Assembly: GCA_001828545.1 (NCBI GenBank)
Contig: MHYW01000057.1
Coordinates: forward strand, 1-8,743
Length of the DNA stretch: 8,743 bases
Origin: Planctomycetes bacterium RIFCSPHIGHO2_12_FULL_52_36
Lineage (GTDB): Bacteria > Planctomycetota > Brocadiia > Brocadiales > Bathyanammoxibiaceae
Direction of reading: 5' to 3'
Below the pieces are notes generated by a model that made no database searches, was not told the origin of the DNA, and saw only the letters and a program-made list of their open reading frames with translations. Below are positions 1-5,657 of this stretch, one piece after another. How positions within the stretch are numbered: the first letter of the stretch is position 1; each line of letters begins with the position of its first letter. Made by a program: the position numbers and the translations under genes.

Positions 1-520
1 CATTCACCACCCGATATTTGTACTGTTCGGCAAGCTTGATCTCCTCCCTGGCTATAGCCAGGCGGCCCTGGAGGTCGGGCTGGAGGTTCCTCCCCTTTAT
101 GCGTACCGCTAACTCCTCTTCATGCGGAGGGAGGATGAAGATGGAAATGGCCTCCGGGAATTTTTTCAATATCTGTTGGGCCCCCTGGACGTCTATCTCC
201 AGCAGGTAGATGATACCCTCTACCATGGCCTTTTTAAGGGGCTCTAAAGGGGTGCCGTAGAGGCGTCCCGAGTAGCTGGCGTATTCTACGAATTCTCCCC
301 GGTCAATCCTTTTTTTGAATTCCTCTTCGCTGACGAAGTAATAGTTCCTTCCCTCTTGCTCCTGGGGACGGGGGGGGCGGGTCGTGACGGAGATGGATTT
401 TCTGACCCTTGGGTCTTTTTCCAGTTCTCTACAGATAGAGGTCTTGCCGCTGCCTGAGGGACCGGAGATGATTAGCAGTTTCCCACACCTGATTGTCTCA
501 GATGTAGATTCCCTCCCCAT
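1..520 (-). CDS. gmk: Guanylate kinase, 5' part only (C-terminus beyond window)
   Basis: The encoded enzyme phosphorylates GMP to GDP with ATP in the cytoplasm. Translating the minus strand from the ATG at 520 gives 173 residues with no stop before the window edge. The P-loop GPSGSGKT lies at residues 20-27, followed by the GMP-binding segment SVTTRPPRP with a downstream YYF, then GEFVEYA, YGTP and LEIDVQGA; all are guanylate kinase signatures in the usual order. About 30 C-terminal residues of a normal ~205-residue protein are missing. It is last in the pheA-tpiA-secG-yicC order. The ATG lies inside a G/C-rich palindromic repeat and has no Shine-Dalgarno sequence. The reading frame is open further upstream, but there is no better ATG, so the N-terminal ~12 residues are uncertain. 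The family normally begins only a few residues before the strand that reads KLLIISGPSG here. Confidence 0.95.
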   Translation of the reverse strand, partial: MGRESTSETIRCGKLLIISGPSGSGKTSICRELEKDPRVRKSISVTTRPPRPQEQEGRNYYFVSEEEFKKRIDRGEFVEYASYSGRLYGTPLEPLKKAMVEGIIYLLEIDVQGAQQILKKFPEAISIFILPPHEEELAVRIKGRNLQPDLQGRLAIAREEIKLAEQYKYRVVN

Positions 521-586
521 TGAGGGGGGAGGGCAGGGTGGGGGTGAATCCCCCTCCCCCTTCCCCCTCCCACCAGGGGAGGGGGT
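511..586 (-). repeat. G/C-rich palindromic repeat in the yicC-gmk gap, overlapping the gmk start
   Basis: Read on the minus strand, this block contains two hairpins: one with arms CCCCCTCCC/GGGAGGGGG around a CTGGT loop, and one with arms CCCTCCCC/GGGGAGGG whose right arm begins just after the AT of the gmk ATG. Between them is a run of four G-tracts (plus strand 550-571) that fits a G-quadruplex pattern. The composition differs sharply from the flanking genes and resembles dispersed intergenic repeats of many environmental bacteria. The insertion accounts for most of the only sizeable gap in this operon. Confidence 0.75.
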
Positions 587-611
587 CTTAATAGGAAAGT
601 CGGTACCGGGT

Positions 612-1496
612 TTATTCCACATTGAAGACCTGCTCTTTTATTTTTTCTATCTCCATCTTGATGTCTATGACGTCCCTGAGCATCTCTCCATCGCCCACCT
701 TGGAGCCCATCGTGTTGGCCTCCCGGAACATCTCTTGTACGATGAACTCCATCCGGCGGCCGGCGGGGGCGTCTCCCTGTACGGTCTCGTCCATCTGTTG
801 CAAATGGCTCTTTAGCCTGGCTATCTCTTCAGTAATGTCGGAGCGCTCCGCAAAGAAGGCCACCTCCCTGGCAAGGTCGCTCTCAGCCAGTTCGGCTTTT
901 GTACCTTCCAGGAGTTGGGAGACCCTTTTGTGGAGCCTCTCTCTGTAGTTTTCTACCACCTGAGGGGCCTTCTTGGTCAGGCGCGTGAGTATCCGTTCAA
1001 TCTGTCTCTTGCACCTCAGGATTTCTTCCTGCAGGGCCTTGCCTTCCTGGGTACGCATCTCCTGGAGTCTTTCCATGGCCGAGTTTATCAAGGACTCCAC
1101 GAGGGGAAGCTGTGTCTCCACCTCCCTTTCTGGCCCCTCCCCCTTCTCACATATGCCCGGCAAGGAAAATAGGGCGGCCAGAGGGACCTCCCCCTCCGGG
1201 CCCAGTTCTTTCTGTAGTTCCTGGAGGGAGCGGTAATAGCCCTTCAGGGCCTCCAGGTTCAGGTGATAAGGGAGAGAATTTACGGCAGTGCGGCATCGCA
1301 CGTCCAGGTGGACACTCCCCCTGTGTACCTTCTCCTTGAGGTGTCTCTCAAGTTGTTCTTGATGGGATAGAAGGGCATTGGGGACGTCGGAGGTAATCTT
1401 CAGGTATTTGTTGTTAACGGAACGGACTTCCACCTGTAGATGGAGTTTATCGTCCTTATGTTCGGCCCTTCCGAAGCCGGTCATGCTCTTTAGCAT
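612..1496 (-). CDS. yicC: YicC family endoribonuclease
   Basis: A 294-residue protein of the YicC/YloC family, whose E. coli member is reported to be an endoribonuclease acting in RNA decay. The start MLKSMTGFGRAE is the family's near-invariant N-terminus. Residues ~1-155 form the YicC-type N-terminal domain. The C-terminal DUF1732 part is recognised by SDITEEIARLKSHL, then GRRMEFIVQEMFREANTMGS and a final KMEIEKIKEQVFNVE. Length matches the family (~290). The middle (~160-200) is rich in charged residues and probably helical. The ATG follows the secG stop with one base between (TGA-G-ATG), so translation is probably coupled; no strong Shine-Dalgarno sequence is visible. The order yicC-gmk is common in bacteria, which supports both calls. 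Its RNase activity in this organism is inferred from the family. Confidence 0.95.
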   Translation of the reverse strand: MLKSMTGFGRAEHKDDKLHLQVEVRSVNNKYLKITSDVPNALLSHQEQLERHLKEKVHRGSVHLDVRCRTAVNSLPYHLNLEALKGYYRSLQELQKELGPEGEVPLAALFSLPGICEKGEGPEREVETQLPLVESLINSAMERLQEMRTQEGKALQEEILRCKRQIERILTRLTKKAPQVVENYRERLHKRVSQLLEGTKAELAESDLAREVAFFAERSDITEEIARLKSHLQQMDETVQGDAPAGRRMEFIVQEMFREANTMGSKVGDGEMLRDVIDIKMEIEKIKEQVFNVE

Positions 1497-1497
1497 C

Positions 1498-2040
1498 TCA
1501 TTGCCGGTCCGCCTTAGGCGGGTTCTGCTGAGTTGACGGAGGAGCGGTCTCCTCGTGCTGTTTCTCCTGCCATCCCAGGGTAGGACCGGCCTCCTTTGCC
1601 TGCGGTGCCACCGCCCCTGGATGGGGAGCCATGGGAGGATGTCCCTCCGGGAGCTTTCCCACAGGGGGGTGTTCCGGGGGCAGTACAGGGGACTCTGCCT
1701 GCTCTTGTGGGACCGCCTTCCCTATTACCACGGTAGTGGAGAGTTTGGTGAGGCAGATGGTGCTGACGATGAACGCCGCACCTATAAAATAGGTGAGTTT
1801 GCTGAGAAACGTGCTGGTCCTGGTACCGAAGGCCGACTGGTCTGTCAGCCCGCCTATGGCGGCCAGCCCCCCTCCCTTACCAGCCTGGAGGAGGATGGAG
1901 CCTAAGAGGGCTAGACAGTTCAAGACCAGGAAGACCTTTAATAAAGCGACCCACCTGAAATAGTATATGGCCCCTATAATGCCAAATACTGCCACAGAGG
2001 CTAGAATCCATTGAAAAGACTTTTCTGACCTTAGTTCCAT
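1498..2040 (-). CDS. secG: Protein-export membrane protein SecG with long proline-rich tail
   Basis: SecG is the small, non-essential subunit of the SecYEG translocase in the inner membrane. The diagnostic core is LLQAGKGGGLAAIGG (residues ~50-64), then SAFGTRTSTFLSKLTY and a second hydrophobic helix at ~84-98. SecG usually has two membrane helices and ~75-120 residues; this protein has 180. It has an additional hydrophobic segment at ~11-28 before the canonical first helix (~33-52), and a ~70-residue tail from about residue 109 rich in Pro, Glu, Gln and His. The start ATG directly follows the tpiA stop (TAAATG), with AGGAG ten bases upstream (2051-2055), so the long N-terminus is credible. 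The last codons (NPPKADRQ) lie on a small palindrome. The tail has no recognisable domain. Confidence 0.93.
   Translation of the reverse strand: MELRSEKSFQWILASVAVFGIIGAIYYFRWVALLKVFLVLNCLALLGSILLQAGKGGGLAAIGGLTDQSAFGTRTSTFLSKLTYFIGAAFIVSTICLTKLSTTVVIGKAVPQEQAESPVLPPEHPPVGKLPEGHPPMAPHPGAVAPQAKEAGPTLGWQEKQHEETAPPSTQQNPPKADRQ
1509..1521. repeat. Small palindrome CCGCCTTAGGCGG at the 3' end of secG
   Basis: Two perfect 6-bp arms around one central base encode the Pro-Pro-Lys-Ala stretch just before the SecG stop. The same core, with changes, recurs at 6057-6074 inside queC and at 7267-7284 in intergenic DNA, so it looks like a member of a dispersed palindrome family. Confidence 0.5.
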
Positions 2041-2814
2041 TTATATTGGACTCCTCATGCGTTCCTGGGTTGTGAAAACTATCTTCAAGAAAGAATCCTT
2101 TTTGAGGCTGGCACCGCCTACCAGGAGGCCATTGACGTCGGGTTGGGCGAGGAGTTCCCCTGCGTTCTCAGGGGTGACGCTCCCGCCGTACTGTATCCTC
2201 ACCCGGGAGGCTGTTTCGTCTCCGTATTTATTTTCCAGTAGATTGCGGAGGTGGCCGTGGACCTCCTGGGCCTGCTCAGGGGTGGCATTCTTACCCGTAC
2301 CTATGGCCCATACTGGTTCATAGGCTATTGTCAGTTCGGGGAGTGCCTCTTGCCCTACGCCCTCCAGGCCGGCAGTAAGCTGCCTCTCCACCACGGTAAA
2401 GGTCTCACCGCCCTCCCTCTCCTCCAGTCTCTCCCCAAGACAGAAGATAACCTTCAGGCCCAGGGAGAGGGCGGTCTTTAGTTTTTTGTTTATCATGGAG
2501 TCTGTCTCTCCGAAGAGGTGTCTCCTCTCGGAATGGCCCAGCAGGACGTGGGTGCAGCCCAGATCTTTTAACATGGGTCCTGAGACCTCTCCCGTGAAGG
2601 CCCCCTTTTTCTCCCAGTGCATGTTTTGTGCCACTACGATTATTTTTGTTCCTTTCAGGATGGAGCACGCCCCCGGGAGCCAGACAAAGGGGGGGCAGAT
2701 ACCCACCTCTACCCCATCCACTCCTTCCAGCCCCTCCCTGAGGTCCAGCACCAGGTTGAAAGCCTCTTCCAAGCCAGGGTTCATCTTCCAGTTGCCTACT
2801 ATAAAGGGGTTCAA
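2041..2814 (-). CDS. tpiA: Triosephosphate isomerase (TTG start)
   Basis: The enzyme interconverts dihydroxyacetone phosphate and glyceraldehyde 3-phosphate in glycolysis and gluconeogenesis. Numbered from the chosen start, the catalytic residues are all present: Lys10 in VGNWKMN, His94 in LLGHSERR and Glu166 in AYEPVWAIGTGK. The phosphate-binding motifs YGGSV and LLVGGASL follow. At 257 residues it matches the usual ~250. An upstream ATG at 2883 would add 23 residues unlike the family. The TTG at 2814 places NPFIVGNWKMN at the expected N-terminus and is preceded by AAGGAG (10-nt spacing) and GGAGG (4-nt spacing). The TTG overlaps the pheA stop as TTGA, indicating translational coupling. It is second in the operon, and secG starts immediately after its stop. 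Confidence 0.97.
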   Translation of the reverse strand: MNPFIVGNWKMNPGLEEAFNLVLDLREGLEGVDGVEVGICPPFVWLPGACSILKGTKIIVVAQNMHWEKKGAFTGEVSGPMLKDLGCTHVLLGHSERRHLFGETDSMINKKLKTALSLGLKVIFCLGERLEEREGGETFTVVERQLTAGLEGVGQEALPELTIAYEPVWAIGTGKNATPEQAQEVHGHLRNLLENKYGDETASRVRIQYGGSVTPENAGELLAQPDVNGLLVGGASLKKDSFLKIVFTTQERMRSPI

Positions 2815-3905
2815 ACTGCCTCCGCTCCTTCTAGAAAAGGTTCGCTCCTGGGGAATGAACCCAGGGTTTTGAGTTCCAGGCACCTCTTTTTCATCTTGTC
2901 CAGGGTCTTGCTGACCCTGGGCTCTGAGACATGCCCCTCAAATTCAATATAGAAACTGTAGTCCCATGCCTTCCTGCGGGAAGGGAGGGATTCTATACTG
3001 GTAAGATTGATACAGTATTTTTTGAAGGGATGCAAGAGTCCGTATAGGGCGCCCACCTGGTTTTTTATGTAGCACATGAGGGCAGTCTTATCCTGGCCGC
3101 TGGGGCCAGGGTAGCTCTCTCCCAGGACGAAGAACCTGGTAACATTGGATGGGTAATCTTCTATGTTTTTGTAGAGGACATTAAGTCCATATATCTCTGC
3201 CGCCTCTTCATGGGCTATAGCAGCTGAATTGGGCTTTTCATTCGTCATGATTGCGGCCTCTGTAGTGCTTTCCACCCACACCTGTTCCACCTGGGGGAAG
3301 TGGGTGCTCAGCCATTTCTTACACTGGGCAAAGGCCTGTGGTTTGGAATAAATCTTCTGTATGGACTCCTCTGGACTGCGGGTCAGTAGGCTGTGGTGTA
3401 TCGGGAGCACTACCTCTGCGCAGACCTTTACGTCAAACTCTAGAAACATCTGCAGGGTCTCCCTTATGCCACCCTCGGTAGAGTTTTCTACGGGCACTAT
3501 GCCGTAGTCTGCCGTCTTCATTGCCACCTCTCTGAATACATCTTCAATAGTCCTCTGGGGTATATACTCTGCAGGGCCGAAGTTCTTCCTGGCCGCCACG
3601 TAACTGAAGGTGCCTTCAGGTCCGAGATAGGCCACCCTGGAGGGCCTTTCGAGCGCCCTTGAGCTGGCCATGAGTTCTCTGTAAATAGCTGTCAGAGAGG
3701 CGCTTGGGAGAGGGCCTTTGTTTTCAGAGGCGATACGCTTATAAACCTGGGATTCCCTGTCGGGGTGGTAGACCCTTGTATTGGTACGTCTTTTTATCTC
3801 CCCTATCTGTTGTGCAATCCTGGCCCTGTCGTTAAGGAGTTGTACTATGCGGGTGTCCAGGGCGTCTATCTGCCCCCGTAAGGACTCTAAAGACTGGTTT
3901 TCCAT
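2811..3905 (-). CDS. pheA: Bifunctional chorismate mutase / prephenate dehydratase (P-protein)
   Basis: This cytoplasmic enzyme turns chorismate into prephenate and then phenylpyruvate, the committed route to phenylalanine. Residues ~1-85 are an AroQ-type chorismate mutase helix bundle (LRGQIDALDTRIVQLLNDR onward). Residues ~90-265 are prephenate dehydratase, with VAYLGPEGTFS, VPVENSTEGG and the catalytic TRF at 256-258. Residues ~275-350 form the ACT regulatory domain. In the ACT domain the Phe-binding GAL motif is present (GALYGLL, 285-291), but the usual ESRP motif reads ESLP (305-308), which could weaken feedback inhibition. Length 364 is typical. The ATG at 3905 is the first gene behind a good promoter; only weak purines (GAAAAGAT) precede it, and a stem-loop repeat ends just upstream. 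The stop overlaps the tpiA start. Confidence 0.96.
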   Translation of the reverse strand: MENQSLESLRGQIDALDTRIVQLLNDRARIAQQIGEIKRRTNTRVYHPDRESQVYKRIASENKGPLPSASLTAIYRELMASSRALERPSRVAYLGPEGTFSYVAARKNFGPAEYIPQRTIEDVFREVAMKTADYGIVPVENSTEGGIRETLQMFLEFDVKVCAEVVLPIHHSLLTRSPEESIQKIYSKPQAFAQCKKWLSTHFPQVEQVWVESTTEAAIMTNEKPNSAAIAHEEAAEIYGLNVLYKNIEDYPSNVTRFFVLGESYPGPSGQDKTALMCYIKNQVGALYGLLHPFKKYCINLTSIESLPSRRKAWDYSFYIEFEGHVSEPRVSKTLDKMKKRCLELKTLGSFPRSEPFLEGAEAV

Positions 3906-3914
3906 ATCTTTTCA

Positions 3915-3979
3915 GCTTTCGGGTGTTGGCCTTCGGCCGTCGGTCAATAGCCGAAACCCGAGGGCTGAAGGCCGAAAGC
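3915..3979. repeat. Stem-loop repeat in the pheA leader
   Basis: Outer arms GCTTTCGG (3915-3922) and CCGAAAGC (3972-3979) pair exactly, and the interior holds GGCCTTCGGCC (3928-3938) and a diverged partner GGCTGAAGGCC (3963-3973). The motif family (CGGCCTTCGG / CCGAAACCCG) looks like a low-complexity palindromic spacer. It lies in the predicted 5' untranslated region of the pheA operon and ends 9 bases before the pheA ATG, where it could mask ribosome access. No T-run follows, so it does not look like an attenuator terminator. Confidence 0.6.
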
Positions 3980-4019
3980 CGATAGCAGGCGGAATAGGTA
4001 CAAATTTCGTTAACTGCTA

Positions 4020-4048
4020 TATTTATCAGAATTTAAGAGGGGTGTCAA
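4020..4048 (-). promoter_or_regulatory. Sigma70-type promoter for the pheA-tpiA-secG-yicC-gmk operon
   Basis: Reading the minus strand, TTGACA (4048-4043, a perfect -35) is followed by a 17-nt spacer and TAAATA (4025-4020), with TG one base before it as in an extended -10. Transcription would start near 4013, leaving a ~108-nt leader that contains the stem-loop repeat. The -35 box is 11 bp from the -35 box of the divergent plus-strand promoter. Confidence 0.6.
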
Positions 4049-4059
4049 TAAAATATTAA

Positions 4060-4087
4060 TTGACTCCTATTAAGGTCTTGTTACAAT
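4060..4087 (+). promoter_or_regulatory. Sigma70-type promoter for the NYN nuclease-rnc operon
   Basis: TTGACT (4060-4065) and TACAAT (4082-4087) are separated by 16 nt, each one base from consensus. Initiation near 4094 would give a leader of about 55 nt ending in the Shine-Dalgarno sequence at 4136-4141. The surrounding DNA is clearly more AT-rich than the genes, as expected for a promoter region. Confidence 0.6.
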
Positions 4088-4135
4088 AGTATTTGTATGA
4101 TTGTATTGCAATCTTATATTAAATAAATCGACATA

Positions 4136-4141
4136 AAGGAG
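4136..4141 (+). promoter_or_regulatory. Ribosome binding site AAGGAG that fixes a TTG start
   Basis: AAGGAG sits 7 nt before the TTG at 4149. The first in-frame ATG is codon 24 (inside QNMF), after the conserved VGVFVDVQN strand, so it cannot be the true start. This site makes the TTG the clear choice. Confidence 0.75.
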
Positions 4142-4148
4142 TATTATA

Positions 4149-4691
4149 TTGGGGTCGGGAAAAGACATTTCAAAGAATTCGGACCAGCGAGTAGGGGTTT
4201 TTGTTGACGTGCAGAACATGTTCTATTCGGCCAAGGCCATCCACCAGTCAAAGATAGACTACAGTAAACTACTACAAGAGATAGTAGGGGATAGGCAGTT
4301 GGTAAGGGCCATTGCATACGTGGTACAGAAGCCCGATGTAGACCAGTCTAGTTTCATAGAGGCCCTGGAACGGCTAGGGTACGAGATAAAGTCCAAGGAG
4401 CTGCGCCTCCGTCCAGATGGTACTGCCAAGGGGGACTGGGATATGGGCATTGCCATAGATACAATAGCTATAGCCACCAGGCTGGACGCTGTAGTATTGG
4501 TCTCTGGAGACGGGGACTTTGTCCCACTGGTGGAGATGTTGAAGGCCCACGGGTGCCGTGTAGAGGTGGTGTCTTTCAGGAAGAGTACTTCCAACGACCT
4601 TATCCAGTGTGCAACTAAATATACTGCCCTGGATGAGGATATGCTCTTCAAGGAGAGAAAATTTCAGAAGGATGAAGTTACGGGAAACTGA
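4149..4691 (+). CDS. NYN domain (LabA/DUF88-like) PIN-fold protein, probable ribonuclease
   Basis: A 180-residue protein that is almost entirely one NYN domain. The acidic metal-binding cluster expected of the PIN/NYN fold is intact: Asp20 in VGVFVDVQNM, Asp96/Asp98 in KGDWDMGIAID with Asp104, and Asp121/Asp123 in LVSGDGDFVPLV. The later strand CRVEVVSF and the SNDLIQCATKYTALDED end also match LabA-like members. Established family knowledge: NYN proteins share the FLAP/PIN nuclease fold and many are thought to cut RNA, but substrates are mostly unknown. There is no membrane segment or extra domain. It is the first gene of its transcript and its 3' end overlaps the start chosen for rnc, which hints at a shared role in RNA processing. 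That functional link is inferred from position alone. Start is TTG. Confidence 0.88.
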   Translation: MGSGKDISKNSDQRVGVFVDVQNMFYSAKAIHQSKIDYSKLLQEIVGDRQLVRAIAYVVQKPDVDQSSFIEALERLGYEIKSKELRLRPDGTAKGDWDMGIAIDTIAIATRLDAVVLVSGDGDFVPLVEMLKAHGCRVEVVSFRKSTSNDLIQCATKYTALDEDMLFKERKFQKDEVTGN

Positions 4692-5529
4692 TTGCCAATC
4701 CACTTTTGTGGAGAGTGGCCCTTGTGAAGGCGAAGCCAAAAGCAAATTCGCCCCTCCTGCCGGAGGTGGCCCTGCCACTCCGCCATGTCCGCCTCAGCCT
4801 GCCCTTGAGCGGAGCGAAGGGGCGGATACCACCTTAAGTAAACCCCAGAAGTGCCAGACAGCCCTGGGTTACACCTTTAAGGACGTCTCCTTCCTGGAGA
4901 GTGCCCTGATACATACCTCTTGTAAACTGGAGTACAACGGGAGTAACGAGAGGTTAGAGTTTATGGGAGACGCCATCCTGGGGATGGTTATCTCAGAACA
5001 CCTGTACAAGGCCTTTCCGGAGTACTGCGAGGGGGAGTTGACCAGGATAAAGTCTGTGGTAGTGAGCCAGACCATCCTGGCCAGGGTTGGAGACAGGTTG
5101 AACCTGGGGGAATACGTGGTGGTGGGCAAGGGTCTGCCAGAGCGTAAGAACTTCCCCAGGTCACTCATAGCTAACGTCTTTGAGGCCATTATCTCCGCCA
5201 TATATCTGGATGGCGGGCTCTCCGCCGTAAGGGATTTTGTCGTCTCACAGTTGGGAGAAGAGATTGCCCGTGTCTGCCACAGCGAACACGAAGGCAACTA
5301 CAAATCCCTCCTGCAACAGCACTGCCAGAAGCACCTGGGCACTACCCCGCATTACAGGTTGATACACCAGCACGGCCCGGAACACGGGAAGACCTTTGAA
5401 GTGGCAGTGATAATCAAGGATACCGAGTACTGTCACGGGAAGGGAAAGAGTAAGAAACAGGCCGAACAACTCGCCGCCGAGGCTACTTATAGGGAACTCA
5501 CCCAGCAAAAAACAGTAGCTAGTAGCTAG
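4672..5529 (+). CDS. rnc: Ribonuclease III with repeat-derived N-terminal extension
   Basis: RNase III cuts double-stranded RNA in rRNA maturation and mRNA turnover. Numbered from the ATG at 4672 (285 residues), the nuclease domain starts near residue 60 (KCQTALGYTFKD). The signature NERLEFMGDAIL (92-103) carries Glu93, Glu96 and Asp100. ANVFEAIISAIYLDGG contains the essential Glu171 (the position before it that is Asp in E. coli is Asn here, a common variant). The double-stranded-RNA-binding domain spans ~206-277 (NYKSLLQQHCQ to KKQAEQLAAEATYREL). The first ~58 residues are Pro/Gly/Ala-rich, unlike the family, and encoded partly by palindromic repeats. The last VASS residues come from another repeat. 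Start choice is uncertain: the ATG overlaps the NYN gene by 20 bp and AAGG directly abuts it. An in-frame ATG at 4609 and a GTG at 4708 are alternatives. Confidence 0.93.
   Translation: MKLRETDCQSTFVESGPCEGEAKSKFAPPAGGGPATPPCPPQPALERSEGADTTLSKPQKCQTALGYTFKDVSFLESALIHTSCKLEYNGSNERLEFMGDAILGMVISEHLYKAFPEYCEGELTRIKSVVVSQTILARVGDRLNLGEYVVVGKGLPERKNFPRSLIANVFEAIISAIYLDGGLSAVRDFVVSQLGEEIARVCHSEHEGNYKSLLQQHCQKHLGTTPHYRLIHQHGPEHGKTFEVAVIIKDTEYCHGKGKSKKQAEQLAAEATYRELTQQKTVASS
4753..4826 (+). repeat. Palindromic repeats inside the 5' coding part of rnc
   Basis: CCTCC-TGCC-GGAGG (4753-4766) is a hairpin, and TCCGCC (4788-4793) pairs with GGCGGA (4821-4826) around an inner CCTT/AAGG stem with the loop GAGCGGAGCG. 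The GAGCGGAGCGAAGG core resembles dispersed bacterial repeats of the GCGAGCGAAGCGAAGC type, one of which also lies at 7094-7184. Together they encode the low-complexity N-terminal extension of RNase III. Confidence 0.6.
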
Positions 5530-5657
5530 TAGATAGTAGACAGGGAAAAACATTATTCTTGTGTGTAGGGGTTGAATATTTTCAACCCCTACAAGGCAGG
5601 TCAGGAGACCTACTTCTACCCTAGCTACTGACTACTATCTACTAGCTACTAGTTACT
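5514..5657. repeat. 144-bp inverted-repeat element shared by the 3' ends of rnc and queC
   Basis: The 29-bp left arm (5514-5542) and the reverse complement of the right arm (5629-5657) differ at only two positions. The arms are built of CTAGTAG/AGTAG units. Between them sits a separate perfect hairpin (5564-5593). The stop codons of the convergent genes rnc (5527-5529) and queC (5642-5644) both lie in the arms. It could stop transcription from both sides, although no T-run follows the hairpin on either strand. Confidence 0.8.
5564..5593. repeat. Perfect 13-bp hairpin TGTAGGGGTTGAA/TTCAACCCCTACA
   Basis: Two exact 13-bp arms flank a TATT loop in the middle of the rnc-queC inverted-repeat element. 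The outer GTAGGGG/CCCCTAC core is shared with the palindrome at 8499-8527, so both belong to one repeat family. It lies between convergent genes and may serve as a bidirectional termination or RNA 3'-end structure. Confidence 0.75.

Noticed and set aside
384..1496. Several plus-strand open frames antisense to gmk and yicC
   Set aside because: The minus strand carries clear conserved families with full motifs. The plus-strand translations are Pro/Ser/Leu-rich shadows without recognisable domains.
2815..2883. Longer tpiA start at the ATG at 2883
   Set aside because: The extra 23 residues overlap pheA and do not resemble the family. The TTG at 2814 has strong ribosome sites and gives the standard N-terminus.
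3944..4003. A 19-codon reading frame (TTG start) in the pheA leader with three Phe and two Tyr codons, resembling an attenuator leader peptide
   Set aside because: It has no ribosome site and a TTG start, most of the Phe codons come from the TTTCGG repeat itself, and no terminator hairpin with a T-run follows.
5514..5542. CTAGTAG tandem units as a CRISPR repeat or array
   Set aside because: The units are contiguous short repeats with no regularly spaced unique spacers, and no cas genes are present.
5564..5593. Rho-independent terminator between rnc and queC
   Set aside because: The hairpin is perfect but no T-run follows on either strand, and the same kind of palindrome occurs elsewhere as a dispersed repeat. 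It may still stop transcription, but I do not call it a terminator.
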